Assembly (NCBI GenBank): GCA_004764695.1
Contig: SMSO01000035.1
Span: 1,610,001-1,674,000, forward strand
Origin: Schizochytrium sp. TIO01
Taxonomy: Eukaryota > Sar > Bigyra > Thraustochytrida > Thraustochytriidae
Length of the DNA stretch: 64,000 nt
Reading direction: 5' to 3'
Below, one piece after another: positions 41,646 through 53,515 of this stretch. How positions within the stretch are numbered: position 1 is the stretch's first letter; the number at the start of each line of letters is the position of its first letter. The notes beneath the pieces were generated by a model, which searched no databases, was not told the origin of the DNA, and saw only the letters and a program-made list of their open reading frames with translations. Made by a program: the position numbers and the translations under genes.

Positions 41646-41756
41646 TATACATATATACAAATATACATATATACAAATATACAAATATACAAATATACAA
41701 ATATACAAATATACGAATATACAAATATACAAATACACAAATATAAATATGTATAT
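41646..41756 (+). repeat. (ATACAAAT)n AT-rich minisatellite
   Basis: About 12 copies of an 8-mer ATACAAAT with variants (ATACATAT, ATACGAAT). Confidence 0.9.
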
Positions 41757-42805
41757 ACATACATGCAAACGAGGCGGCTGCTATATTTTGTATTAAAAAT
41801 GGTATGTTTGTATTCTCGGGGAAAGGAAGGAAATCGTCAATCCTCAGGCCTCTCTCTGGCTGGCTAAAAGGGCGTCTGAGGGGGGATGGATTCAAAGGCA
41901 GAGCTTTCTCGACGAGAGAGTTAGTGGTTGGGCTGAGATGTGCAGGTGATGATGCCGCTCTCATCGGCAGCGGTGAATGAACTTGGTGCGAACGGGAAGC
42001 TCCCACTGCTGCTTCCTCTGGGCCAACGAAACCAACGAAACAAATGACACAAAGTGCAGGCTTCTCTTTCTTTGCCAGGCGGCATGAGCAGGGAAACTTC
42101 GAGGGAGAAAACAAACATTACATTTAAGTCTTGTCTAGAAACATTTTTATCTTTTTTCATGTGATCTCCTTTCAAGCCTTTTTGGAAATCTATTCTTCAT
42201 TTTACCTTTCAAGGATAAAACGCAAAATGAAAATGAATGAAAAGCGCTGTTCGCTCCTGCGCAGCAACGAGAGTGCTCCTTTCATTTGATTCATAGATGG
42301 TTTCTCCGTAAGCGAATTGAAGCTGACAGATAGATAGATAGATACCTACCTTCAACAACCCAGAAGTTTCAGATTCTATCCATCTATCTGTCTGTCCATT
42401 TGACCTCTCTCCCCGTGAGAGTCTCAGCCGAAGAACTGAGGCTCCATAGGCGGTGCAGCAAGCGAGAGTAGTTCTTTCTTCATGTGTAGTTTGCTGCCTT
42501 CTCATCCTCAGGCCGATTCGCCCAGGCCTCGAGGCTGTGCTCACAGTGCTCGCAGAGCACGCACCCGAGGCCAGTGAGCCCTTCTCTTCTACGCTAGCTT
42601 CGACTGGAGGGCCAGGAAGCGCACTCGCTCGCCTCAGCAGAGTTCAGGCCGCACCCAATCCGAAGTTCTTGTGTGACAAAGACCGCTCTCTCTCCCACAC
42701 AGGGAAAAAAAAGGGGGAAAAAAGGGGGAAAAGAGAGAGAAGAGGAGGGCAAAATAAACTTATAACCGCACGAACAGCACTCACTCACTCACACACTCAC
42801 TCACA

Positions 42806-42844
<39 letters not shown>

Positions 42845-42845
42845 C
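42806..42845 (+). repeat. (GGCT)n microsatellite
   Basis: Nine to ten perfect copies of GGCT, just after a CACTCACTCACACACTCACT stretch. Confidence 0.95.
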
Positions 42846-43012
42846 TGGTTGGCTAGCTAGCAAAGAATGAGGGAGCTGTAGCTAGCCCTGCTACGGAGAT
42901 TCCGGCAGAGGCCTGGCTAGGAGGCCTCCCAGCATACTGGTAGGAAGCCAAGAGGAAGGCCCGGGCAGCCTTCGGAAGTTGATCCGAGAAAACAGGGAAG
43001 AAAAGGGAAAAA

Positions 43013-43013
<1 letters not shown>

Positions 43014-43051
<38 letters not shown>
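43014..43051 (+). repeat. (AAAG)n microsatellite
   Basis: About nine perfect copies of AAAG in a purine-rich stretch. The same motif recurs at 58024-58059. Confidence 0.95.
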
Positions 43052-43392
43052 GAAGAAGGGAAGGAAAAAAGCGTTTGAAGTCCTTACCACAACCTTCCCC
43101 CACAGAAAAAATTCTCCGCAGCTGTTTCGTAGAATAGAAAGCTCTGGGGAGCGACGCGGCCGCGTGACCGGAATGAAGCGAAAATACACAAAATGCAGTT
43201 CTCACACTAGTGCCAGCTCCAGACTGTAGAAGTAAGATAGTAGAAGAAGCCGCTGCTCCTTGCGAGGCTATTTAGAGTTATATTAATAATTTTCAACTTT
43301 TTGTTTTAGAATTCGGATTTGAGTAATAATGATAATGAGACAAAGAAGAAAAAGAAAGAAAAAGAAAGAAAATGAAAGAAAAAAAAGAAGAA

Positions 43393-43437
43393 GAAAATGA
43401 AAATGAAAATGAAAATGAAAATGAAAATGAAAATGAA
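43393..43437 (+). repeat. (AAAATG)n hexanucleotide array
   Basis: Seven copies of the hexamer AAAATG at the end of a purine-rich stretch (43340-43437). Confidence 0.93.
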
Positions 43438-46400
43438 GCTCGCGGTTGTTCATTCTAAAATTAAATTTAACTTTAAGGCTAATAAAAATAAAAATAATAA
43501 ATAAGGAGAATGAATCAATGAAACAATAAGCAGAGTTGACTATGAACTTGCTTTCACTCTTCGCTCTATATATATATATTTATTTATATATTTATATACA
43601 CGTACACGCTTGACTCTTTCGAAGTTCTGAAGGTGCCCTCCTGCGTCTTTGGACACGAGGAAGCTGCGTTCTCTTTCCCCGCTTCTCTGCTTCTTTCCCC
43701 CCTCCTTTCCTTTGGCTTCTTTGTTTGTTTTCACTTCAACCCTCCGTGAGTCCCGAGGCTCACTCGTTCGATGCATCGTAGCCATGCATATGCACACATA
43801 CATATCCATGGCCCCTCAACCGCAACCTTCTTATTTCCGTTTCTCTGCGTACACTGAGGTCCACACAGAACGTCCTATTCCAGCGCTAGGCTTTCGACTG
43901 GGTAGAGCAGAGCAGAAAAGAGCAGAAAAGAGCAGAGAAGCCAAGCAAGTCTTCTTTCTGCCTGTGCCCTGTCCTCTGCGCTTTCGCAGCTGGCTCCTGA
44001 CGCAGCACAAGGCACCCTTGGATCCTCGCCTCTTCTTTGGCTGTTTGGGTCTTCTGCCCTTCTTCGCTAAGGCGGGTCGTCGCATCGCTCATATCGCCCC
44101 AATATGTCGGCCAATTGCTCTGTTTATAGCGGCGCTTAGAGCTCTCTTTCTCGTGCTGATCTTATCTAGTCTTCCTAGCATTGCCAAGGGATATGTCTGT
44201 GTAGCGCGCTTAGGGGCCGTCCTAGAGGTTTCCCCAGGACTGACGCTCTTCCAGAGATGACCTCTTCTCTTAGGAGCCCTAGCAGTGTAAGTAGGCGCGA
44301 TGCTAGCTCACCTTTTAACCTAAGGCGTTTCTTCCTTTCTTACCTACTTACTTAATTACTCACTTAAATACTTGCGCGCCTACCATGCAATGAATTCTTT
44401 TTTCAAGCAGATGTTTTTACTTCTTTTACTTTTTGTTTTTTAAAGCGTAGCTAAAACACTCCACCTTCATGTTCCGTTTGTTCCCTCCTGCATTATCGAG
44501 TTGTCCGATTCTAGTCTATGGATGCTCAACCCGCAGTGGTGAGCGCCCCCTTCGCATGACGGGTTGATTATTTGTCTTTCTTCGCCTGCTTTATAATCTG
44601 TTATATTGAATTGTGTTGTATTTCAATTATTCTCCAATTCATTTATTTTATTCTACTTTCCTACTCTTAAAACTAAAAGTACAATTAAAAGCAAAATCTA
44701 CAAAACAAAACAGCGCCTCCAGGAGGAGAAGACGCCAGCCCCAATCACGTACCTGCGTGCTAGCCAACTCCTAGCACATCGAGTTAACTGTACGAAACTA
44801 TAGGAGGTCTGCCTGTTGGGTTTTCGAACAGACTGCAACGGGGTACTAGCTGGCGCCTATCCAGGTCCTACCCAGCCCGCCCTTCTTTCCTTCAAACCCA
44901 AGAGCCCCAGAAATCAGTGAGTGAGAGAGAGAGAGAGAGATAGAGAGAAAGTGCTTATTTCAGTGTGTGCGCGTAGGGACTCCTAGCGCCGCCCTAGTCG
45001 GCCCTTCTCTCTTCAGACCTGGTCTTGTCCAAGCAGAGGACTCAGTCAGGCCAAGCTGTTCTCATATGCCTGTCCCGATGGATTTCCTCTCTCTATTCTG
45101 AGACCTCTCGTACCGCTCGCTCTCTCTTTCTGCCTCTCGCTCTGTCTTTGAAGGAGGAGAAGCGGGCTCTTTCTCCACTGCGACCTCGCTTGCGGAGTTT
45201 ACGCGCTCGTACACACACGGCCTCTGAGGAGAGGGCCGCCTCAATCTGATGCGAAGGGGTTCGAGGGCAACGAATCGGTCAAAGTTGGAGTCTAGCAGAA
45301 AACAGAAACGAGGAGCACAGAGAAAGAAGAAAGAAGAAGGACGCCGACTCGGAAAGAATGAATGAATGAATGAATGAATTGTATGAAGCTTGGAGGAGCA
45401 GCAGCAGCCACAGTGGTCAGCTAGCTAGCTAGCTTCATTAGGCAAAGGCCTGTCCGGAGAAGCGAAGGAGGGGCCTTAAGCCAAAACAGAGAGTCAAACG
45501 ATGAACCAAACGCATTTCAGGCCGATTCATCAGATCAGAGGGTCCTGTCATCATCACCGTAGCAATACATAATGGATTGGTCAAATAATTGATTGAATTA
45601 ATTGATCAATTAATGAATTAATGAATTAATGAAAACGAAACAGGTCCAGTAGAGAGAGAGGGCATCGGCATTGATCATCTATCGGCCTTGAAAAGGAAAT
45701 CCTGAGTTGAGAGGAAGATAGCACATGCCAGCAGGCTGCCAGAACGCCTAGCTAGAGTAGTAAGACTGAAGAAAAGAACTCAAAGGAAAACAACAGACAA
45801 GAGAACAAGTAGAACAGGCTGCTTCGTTTCAAGAATCTATAATAGGTTTTCAATTCTTTATTAGAATTAATTTAATAATAATAATAATAATAGGATCATA
45901 TACAAGCCGAAAAAGTTTATTGCTGCTTTGGAAAGGTAAATGCCTATGTTGGGAAAGTCACAAAGAACATCTTCGTGCTCCCCCCATACACTCCAGGCTC
46001 TCATAGTAGCCCCCAAAAAGGACAAAGTCAGAAGCTGCGCAACGAAAAGAACACATGCCATTTGAACTTGGCGGACTGTTTCGACAACCATGCAAACACA
46101 GCAGATCATTAGCAGTTAAAGTCCTAGCTATAGGAAAGTAAGAAAGAAAAGAAAGAAAGAAAGGAGGACCGAACAGCCAGAGGACACTAACTATGCTTTG
46201 CTCGATCGCGAGTGATTGATTGATTGATTGATTAAATGATCGATCGGTCGATAGATAGGATCGGTCGGTTAAGTTTGTGCTATTTTACTTTGCCCTGACG
46301 ACAGTCCCCTGTCCCCTCTTAACAAGACCTCCATCCACGCCAGAGGGAGGAACGAGTCAAAAATTTAATTAAAAGAAAAGAACAAAACATTTTCTAAAAC

Positions 46401-47079
46401 CGACAGACTTGATTTTCCTCTGCCGTTTATTCACAGCGATTGTGCGTGAGTCTTTCGTCCTCAACTTCGACCTCGTCTTTCTATCTAACTAACTAATTAA
46501 CTCACTGAGTCTCCCTCAACCATCTAACTGACGCACTAACTATCGAAGAAACCAAGTATGGTTTACTTGATTCGCCTTCGAATAGAAGGATATGATAGAC
46601 GAATCCGAATCGTTGGTTTGACTCACTCACTGGCGATACTGGAATCAACATCAACAGGTAATTAATTAACTATTCATTTAATTGATTATTAATTAAGTCC
46701 CTTCATCCATCACACAGGTCAGTATCCCAACTGAGCCAATAGCCCACTAGGTATCAGGAAGACAAAGGCCGTGTCCAATACGCCGTCCGCGTGACAATAC
46801 TTAGTGTGAAATGTGAAGATCTTGATTGTTTGCGGTTTGTTTTCCCTTGAAAGCTCTTATTGTAAGAGCTAAGCTGCGTGCTTTATTCCTGCCTGGCTAG
46901 GTTGTTAGCCCCACAGTATCCTTGCGCTGAGGTAGGGTGTGTCTCGAAACAGCGATACGACTCTCCAAACATACTTATGTTGCAGTTACCCAAAAGAACA
47001 GCGCTTCCCCCTTTGAAGTCTGTTTCCTGTACTTACTCTTTTGTCTGTCTCACTAACTGATTCACTGTCTCACTGTCTC

Positions 47080-47118
47080 ACTGACTGACTGACTGACTGA
47101 CTGACTGACTGACTGACT
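47080..47118 (+). repeat. (GACT)n microsatellite
   Basis: Nine to ten perfect copies, preceded by CACTGTCTCACTGTCTCACT. Confidence 0.95.
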
Positions 47119-48707
47119 GTTCACACCGCTCTGCAACTGACGGCCAGGCTTTTATTCTCTTTCTGTGAGTGTTACTGTTTTGGTAACATAACAAACAATG
47201 GAATCCTTCGATGCATTGCGCAGAATAACTTGGAGCGCTCGTTTCTTTGTTTTTTCCAATTTTTTGGTTTCAATTGAAGTGGACGTTGGTTTTCAACTAG
47301 AGGCCTGGCTAGCTGCTTTCGACAGCTGCAGCTCGTTATCTGCCAACGATCATACGCAAGAAGAGCCAGGCCTGGCCTCGAGAGCAACGAATTGAGGCGC
47401 TGTGCTGCTGAAGGTATCAACCATGTCATCGCAGAGGCGCCAACAGAGGAGCGTGAGTTATTGTTGTTGTTGCCGTATTTTAAGTAACAGATCAAAACTT
47501 CTCTCTTATTTCTTCTCTTATTCTTTTTCAGCATTGTTCTATTTGTTTTATTACAAAAACAAATCTTAATTAAAAAATCAGTTATAGGCTGCTCCACAAA
47601 CAAACAAACAAATAAACAAACAAACAAACGAACAAGCGAGAGTTCAAGATGTCCAAAAGAAATGATGTAGCCTAGAAATAAGCCCTCTTTCCCTCCAGGC
47701 CTCAATTTAAACAGGCCTCGCGGCAGCCAAGACATAACTAGAGCTCAGCTTTTGAGAGGCTCTTCTTCCCTGTCCCAGGCATCGCCAGCTTCCACCAGCT
47801 TTCACCTACCTACCCACCTACCTAGGGCTCACCCATCTACCTACTACTAACAGCCACGAGGCAGGCGAAAGAACTAAAAAGGCCCTTCTACTTAGGACGT
47901 GCTAGCACATCTCTAGACAGCAGAGAGGAATTCAGGTCAGGCAGCCTGCTAACTACCCGCTAGGCATTTACATATATAGACATAGGGACTACTCCTACGA
48001 GTGCGGTCCAGTCTTCTCTCTCTCTCTCTTTCTTTCTCTCTTTCTTCGTTTGTTTGTTGGTTGGTTGGTTGGTTGGTTTGATGTATCGACTCCTTTCGAC
48101 CGCCCGTTCCGGATAAGACGGCAAGCTGGAGGCCTCTCAGTCAGACCGTCAGTGAGACCGCCGTCGATGCCGCCACAATTCGCCACTAGCGCCTATTTTA
48201 TCAATCTTCGTACTCCCGCATTCCTTGATTCGCTGTTTTACACAGGCCTACAATAATAAATACAGTATTAACTTATTGATCTATTGACCTGTTATCTCAT
48301 ATATAAATGAGTCAATTAATTAATTCATTCATTCTAAATAAACACATAAATGAAATAAAAGGCCCGTTCTGGTCCAGCTTACCTTGCTTACCCACTCCGT
48401 AGCTAGACTTACTCGAGATCTTTCTTTGTTCCTCCTCTCTCGAGCAGAGGCTGGTTGCCTACAGAGTCTTAGGGCGGCTAGCTCCCAGTCGCTAGCTGCA
48501 GTAGCTGCCAGCTAGTAGTAGAACGCTCTGCGCTCTGTGTGCAGCAGTGGCTCATGCGCGGAGTACGGCAGGGCTTACGCAGGCAAGCCTCCGCGTTGTA
48601 GGCGTGTGCTCTGGAGACGCGATGCCCTCGGCGCTCGCTAAAAAGGCGCCTAGCACTGCCCAAGGCCACGCCGGGGACCGCTCGGCTCGCCAATTCGCGT
48701 GTTTGCT

Positions 48708-48742
48708 TGCTTGCTTACTTGCTTGCTTGCTTGCTTGCTCGC
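48708..48742 (+). repeat. (TTGC)n microsatellite
   Basis: Eight to nine copies of TTGC with one TTAC variant. Similar CTTG arrays occur at 41085-41110 and 50758-50787. Confidence 0.9.
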
Positions 48743-48992
48743 GAGGGTTTTTATGCGAACTCGAATTTCTTTCTTCTCCACGCCTCTCGGAAAGTCAGCA
48801 AGCAGCCAAGTTCGAATGAAGGAATGAATGAATGAATGAAGGAATGAATGAACGCATTTGCTGATCCATCTTCTCCCAAGTTTGCTTCTACGGAGGTCTC
48901 TCTCTCTATATATATATATATATCTGTCTCTCTCTTTCTCCTTCGTTCTGTCTTTCGTTCTTTCTTTCGTTCTTTCTCTCTGAGTGAGTGAG

Positions 48993-49026
<34 letters not shown>
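48993..49026 (+). repeat. (GATT)n microsatellite
   Basis: Eight perfect copies of GATT following three GAGT copies. Shorter GATT arrays occur at 41400-41418 and 46211-46233. Confidence 0.93.
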
Positions 49027-49027
<1 letters not shown>

Positions 49028-49105
49028 GAGTGGAGTCGAAAGGGCGGAGGCTGCCAACTTGTGTCAGGTGCTCTGGACTGCCTCAAGGCTGCGCTCTGTG
49101 GCTCT

Positions 49106-49144
49106 GATGGATGGATGGATGAATGGATGGATGGATGGATGGAT
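49106..49144 (+). repeat. (ATGG)n microsatellite
   Basis: About nine copies of ATGG with one ATGA variant, 80 bases after the GATT array. Confidence 0.93.
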
Positions 49145-50609
49145 GTTCGCAGGCCGCCCCAAGTGCCAGGGAAGAACACAGACTTGAGGCCTCTGGATCT
49201 TGAGAGTACTGCAGTGCTACTCAAACGCAAGCAAACTCGTCACAGAGGAGTCTGAGATCTTCTGCATGCTCTACCCTTTTCTTCAGTGCTAGCCAGAGTC
49301 TTTGGCGTCTGTCTAACTAGCTAGCTATCTGGGCAGATAGGAGTACTGGGAACCTGCGCCATATTGTTCTACTAAACGTAGAATAAAAGGCGGACCCCTC
49401 CATTGTGGCCAGTGAATGTACGCCGGAAACCAAAAGATCAAAACATCAATGGCTGCTTTAGATTGCAGCTTTTACACAATCCAAGGGAGAAAATAGAAAC
49501 CAAACTATGGCAGGCTGGCAGGCAGGCAGCCAGACAGACGATACACGGATCTCAATTTCAGGAATCTCGCGGTTGAAGCTGTCCTGGCTTAAGTTATTAA
49601 TTGACAACCCGAGGTGCTAAAAGTCTTTCCCTCACAGTCTCTGTGTGACTCTAGAGTAAGAGTGTGTCAGACCGTTGTATTTCTTTGAGAACAGAATTAT
49701 TTACAATTTTAAAATAAACTATAATTGATTACACTCTATAGAAAAGGATCACTCACATGTTGCTATCTATAGTGGTAGGTTATTACCCACCCTCTCTGAA
49801 CATCATATAGCTAGCTATCCATATATCTATCTGCCAAGGCGGAGAAAGCGCTTTCTCCCTCCCTCAACCGGTAGGAGTACTTAGTATGTTGTTACAGCAG
49901 GCTATGCTGCTGTGCAGCATTTTCCTAAGCACCGCTATAGGCGCAATAGCACACTCCCTGCAACAGTGTGGCGTTTTATTATTCTTTCAAGTTCTACAAG
50001 TTGGCAACAACTCCTTAACTGATACCTACTGGTCTCTGCGAAATAAGCTCTGCACTCACGACTGCAGAAAGCTGCTTGTGGGCGGCCAGACCTTTTAAGC
50101 GAGAACCTACTACCCACTGCCTACCTTTTGCTACATGAAACTACTCCTGACTGACTCTCACAAAAAAAAATAAAAAACAAATCTCTCACTCGGCATCAAT
50201 AAATAAACGTGTTGGTCGTTATAAATAGCTTACTAAGCGTGCCTTTGGTGCTTTCGCATTGAGCTCTTGGTATCAGGTAGGTAGGTACTTCCCCTTAGTA
50301 AGCCTTTCTGAAATCTCCTTTCATCAGTTTTTCCCATTCTTAAAGTATATTTTTTTCTTAATGCAAATAAAATGAATAGCAGTCTTCTCTTCTTTTTTCT
50401 TTTTTAACATTTTTTTAACAAAGGTTTTTTATTTTATTTCTTTTTTAGGAATAATTTATTTTAATGCAAAAATAAGACGAGAGGGTCCAAAGAGGAAACA
50501 CTTGCGTTAGATAATACATCGAGTAGGTAGTAAGTACGTAAGTACTTAGGTAGAAAGGATGGATGGTCGGGCAGAGATTCTATGGAAGCGAATTGTCCAA
50601 GCACCTGTG

Positions 50610-50647
50610 AGCGAGTGAGCGAGTGAGTGAGTGAGTGAGTGAGTGAG
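50610..50647 (+). repeat. (GAGT)n microsatellite
   Basis: Nine copies of GAGT/GAGC. Confidence 0.92.
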
Positions 50648-50756
50648 AGAACGCCAACAGCCGCCTTGCCTTTCCTGGCATTTAGATAGAGGTTAAAGTC
50701 TAGCAGAGGGAAGCACGTAACAGCAGGAAGATAAGCCGCGGCCCTCAGTGGGTGGG

Positions 50757-50757
<1 letters not shown>

Positions 50758-50787
<30 letters not shown>
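50758..50787 (+). repeat. (CTTG)n microsatellite
   Basis: Seven perfect copies of CTTG. Confidence 0.92.
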
Positions 50788-50789
<2 letters not shown>

Positions 50790-52159
50790 GCTGGTCGATC
50801 TTGGAGTCTTCTAATTTGTGACGTTTTTATCAATCTTTCTTGCTTCTCTACCTCTAGCTAGAGACTATCGGCAGTTTAGGAAAGTACAACAAGTAGTATT
50901 TTAAAAAAATAATAATAAAAATAATCGAAGAATTATTACTTATATTTTACTCTTGTCTATACCTCAACTTTTTTTTTTTCTTTTCTTCCTTATCTGTGTG
51001 CTACTTACTGTCTGAAAATAATAAAGTAGCACACTAGTATTTTTTGTTGATTAAAATTTATTTCAAAATAAATAAAAAATGGAACTGTTTTCACATTCAT
51101 GTTATTATTATTTTTTAGAATAAAGCTTTTCGTGAGGTAGTCAGAGTAAGTTGAAGAGAAATGCTGCGTACGCTGTTGGAGATCCGGAGACTATAGTCGG
51201 TACCTAGGTACTGCTTACCTGTTTACGCCCACTGGAAATAAAGACTAATTAGAAATTAATCACGACGTACTTAGTCCAGATTGCCTCAGAGGCGGCATCG
51301 AAGTACCTCTTTGGACAAGCTTACAAGTGTGCCATTCAACTCTACTAGTAAGCAAAAGAAGGCGTTGTCTCTCAACAGCAAGAAGTAAAAAGGCAAGACT
51401 TTGTTTGTACCAGGAACAACGCAAAAACTGTTTTGTTTTGGTTTGTTTCGTTTTTATTTTGCCAGCGCCTAGTATCTGCTTAACAGCGTCGCTACATAGG
51501 ATCTTTCTATCCATCTGTCTGTCTGTCTGTCTGTTTGCCCACATGTAGTTTCTTTTCTCTGTTTGAGTGTATTTAGAAGAAAGAGTCCTCTATTTGCTCT
51601 TTCAGATTGAAACAGAAAACACTGCTAAAAAGAACCCTCGAACCAATCGAGAGCCGTCCAATCGATCAGAGTGATCGCACGACTGAACTTAATTCCTCTT
51701 GTCTCGTCAAGGCGGGCGTGCCTCAGAGCGAGCGAGAGTGCGTGAGGTCGCCTGCCTACCATCGCCAGCGAGGAAACAGCTGGAGGCTTTCTTGCGTGTG
51801 CAGGTTGTGCCGTATAAGTATCTAGGCTCCTGCTGAAGGTGGTGTGGGAGAGAATTCGCGTCAAATGTAGAGCGCGGCGCTCTGTGGAACACAGCGAAAC
51901 CGGCTTCTCTTTGGAAGAGGCTTGCAGAATGCCCCGCACCTCTGCCCACAGATTGAGCTGCGGAGAGGAGAGTGTGGCTGTGCTTGCCATACTGCGCTGT
52001 GGAGGCCTTTCGCCGGCTAGCTTTGCGCGGCAGCCTGGACCTGTGATTGGGACGGGACTCCTCCAGCCCCTCTTAGCGGCCGCCCTCCCTCTGACAAGGG
52101 GCCCCTCTGCATTCATTATCCAGCAGCAGCTCAGGAGACCCGACCTCCGCTCCCTCCCA

Positions 52160-52432
52160 CTCTCTCACTCACTCTCTCACTCACTCTCTCTCTCACTCTC
52201 TCTCGCACTCTCTCTCGCACTCTCTGTACAGCGAAAGAGCTGCTCCGACACCGAGTCGTCGAATCAGTTAGTCAATTCAAGCGACCAGCCAACCAACCAA
52301 CCAACCAACAAACAAACGAACAGACAGACAGGCAGACAGATAGAAAGAGAAAAATAAACTGACTCACGCACGCTCGCTCACAAACAGACAGACAGACAGA
52401 CAGACTGTGAGAGAGAGAGAGAGAGAGAGAGA
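52160..52432 (+). repeat. Cluster of CT, CAAC, CAGA and GA arrays
   Basis: Within 270 bases there are CTCTCACT-type repeats (to about 52216), CCAA (about 52289-52306), ACAG/CAGA (52320-52345 and 52384-52405) and (GA)n (52408-52432). Confidence 0.9.
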
Positions 52433-53515
52433 AAAGTTGGCAACGGCCTGTTCGGTTCTCTCCCTGCTAGTTGCAGCACTGTTGCTGTCCGCACACCCAC
52501 AACGCGCCAATCATCCCCGCAAACCTTGTAAAACACGGGCTGTGGGGAGGTCCCGCCCCTCATGTTTCCCCAAGCGCCCGACATCATTTTCTTCCGCGTC
52601 CGCTCCACGAAACGCCGTCGTACCTCGGCGCTGTGAAATTGCGTCATCGCCAGACACCGGGCCAGCTCCGTGCGCAATGCGGACGATCACGCTCGGGCAA
52701 AGTTTGGTTCCCTATGTTCGTTTGCGCAACTGATTTTCTTTTGCAGAGCTGACTCTAGACTCCCTGTGTTCCCTTTGCACAACCCGTATTTGTTTTGTAT
52801 AGGCCTATGGAAAGCAGTAGTGTCATCACTAGCTGCTCAGACGTAGCGGGAATACTAGGATAGCAATATATATGCTGCTATCACAATTTATAAAAAAGAA
52901 ATTTGTTCGTATTCGATTCAGACTTACTTCCCTTCCTCACGCACGTGCTAGCTCAACATGAGATCAGGTTGCGGCGATCACAAATGGTGATACATAGGTA
53001 TATCAGATCAAACAGCACTTCGTGAGACTGACGGTAGCTGGCAAGCAGCAGGTGCGTAGATGTAGTAGATACAGCCACCGACTTTTGATCAGGAGTACAA
53101 ATTAATTAAGCCTTGTTTGTTTGGGAGGGGGGTTCTCTTAGGCTTCTTGATACAGAAGAAGCTCGCATAGGAATAGGCCTCCAGCAGCGCACGCATCAAG
53201 CACACTTGATTCATGCAGGACTCTGCTCCATACATAATCTTGCAAACTCTGGCGTTGCCGCTAGCTGCGACGGCAAAACGAAACAAAAGCCAGAGAAACA
53301 TAAAACTAAGAACAAGGTACAAATCGTGACAGTGTCACAAATTGCCCCCAAACCAGCCAGACCTAGCTTTCTGCTACGCCAAAACACCCAGGCACGTTAG
53401 CACTCACCCTGAGTAGCTTTTGTGCACATTCCTGCTTATGAACACGCGCACACATCGCGTCAACTAGATATACTTACCTACCTACTTGATAGAGTGAGTG
53501 ATAAAGCAAAGAGCA

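Noticed and set aside
53467-53480. ATACTTACCT resembling the 5' end of U1 snRNA
   Set aside because: It is part of a CTAC repeat just upstream of the GTPase gene, and the following bases do not continue as U1.
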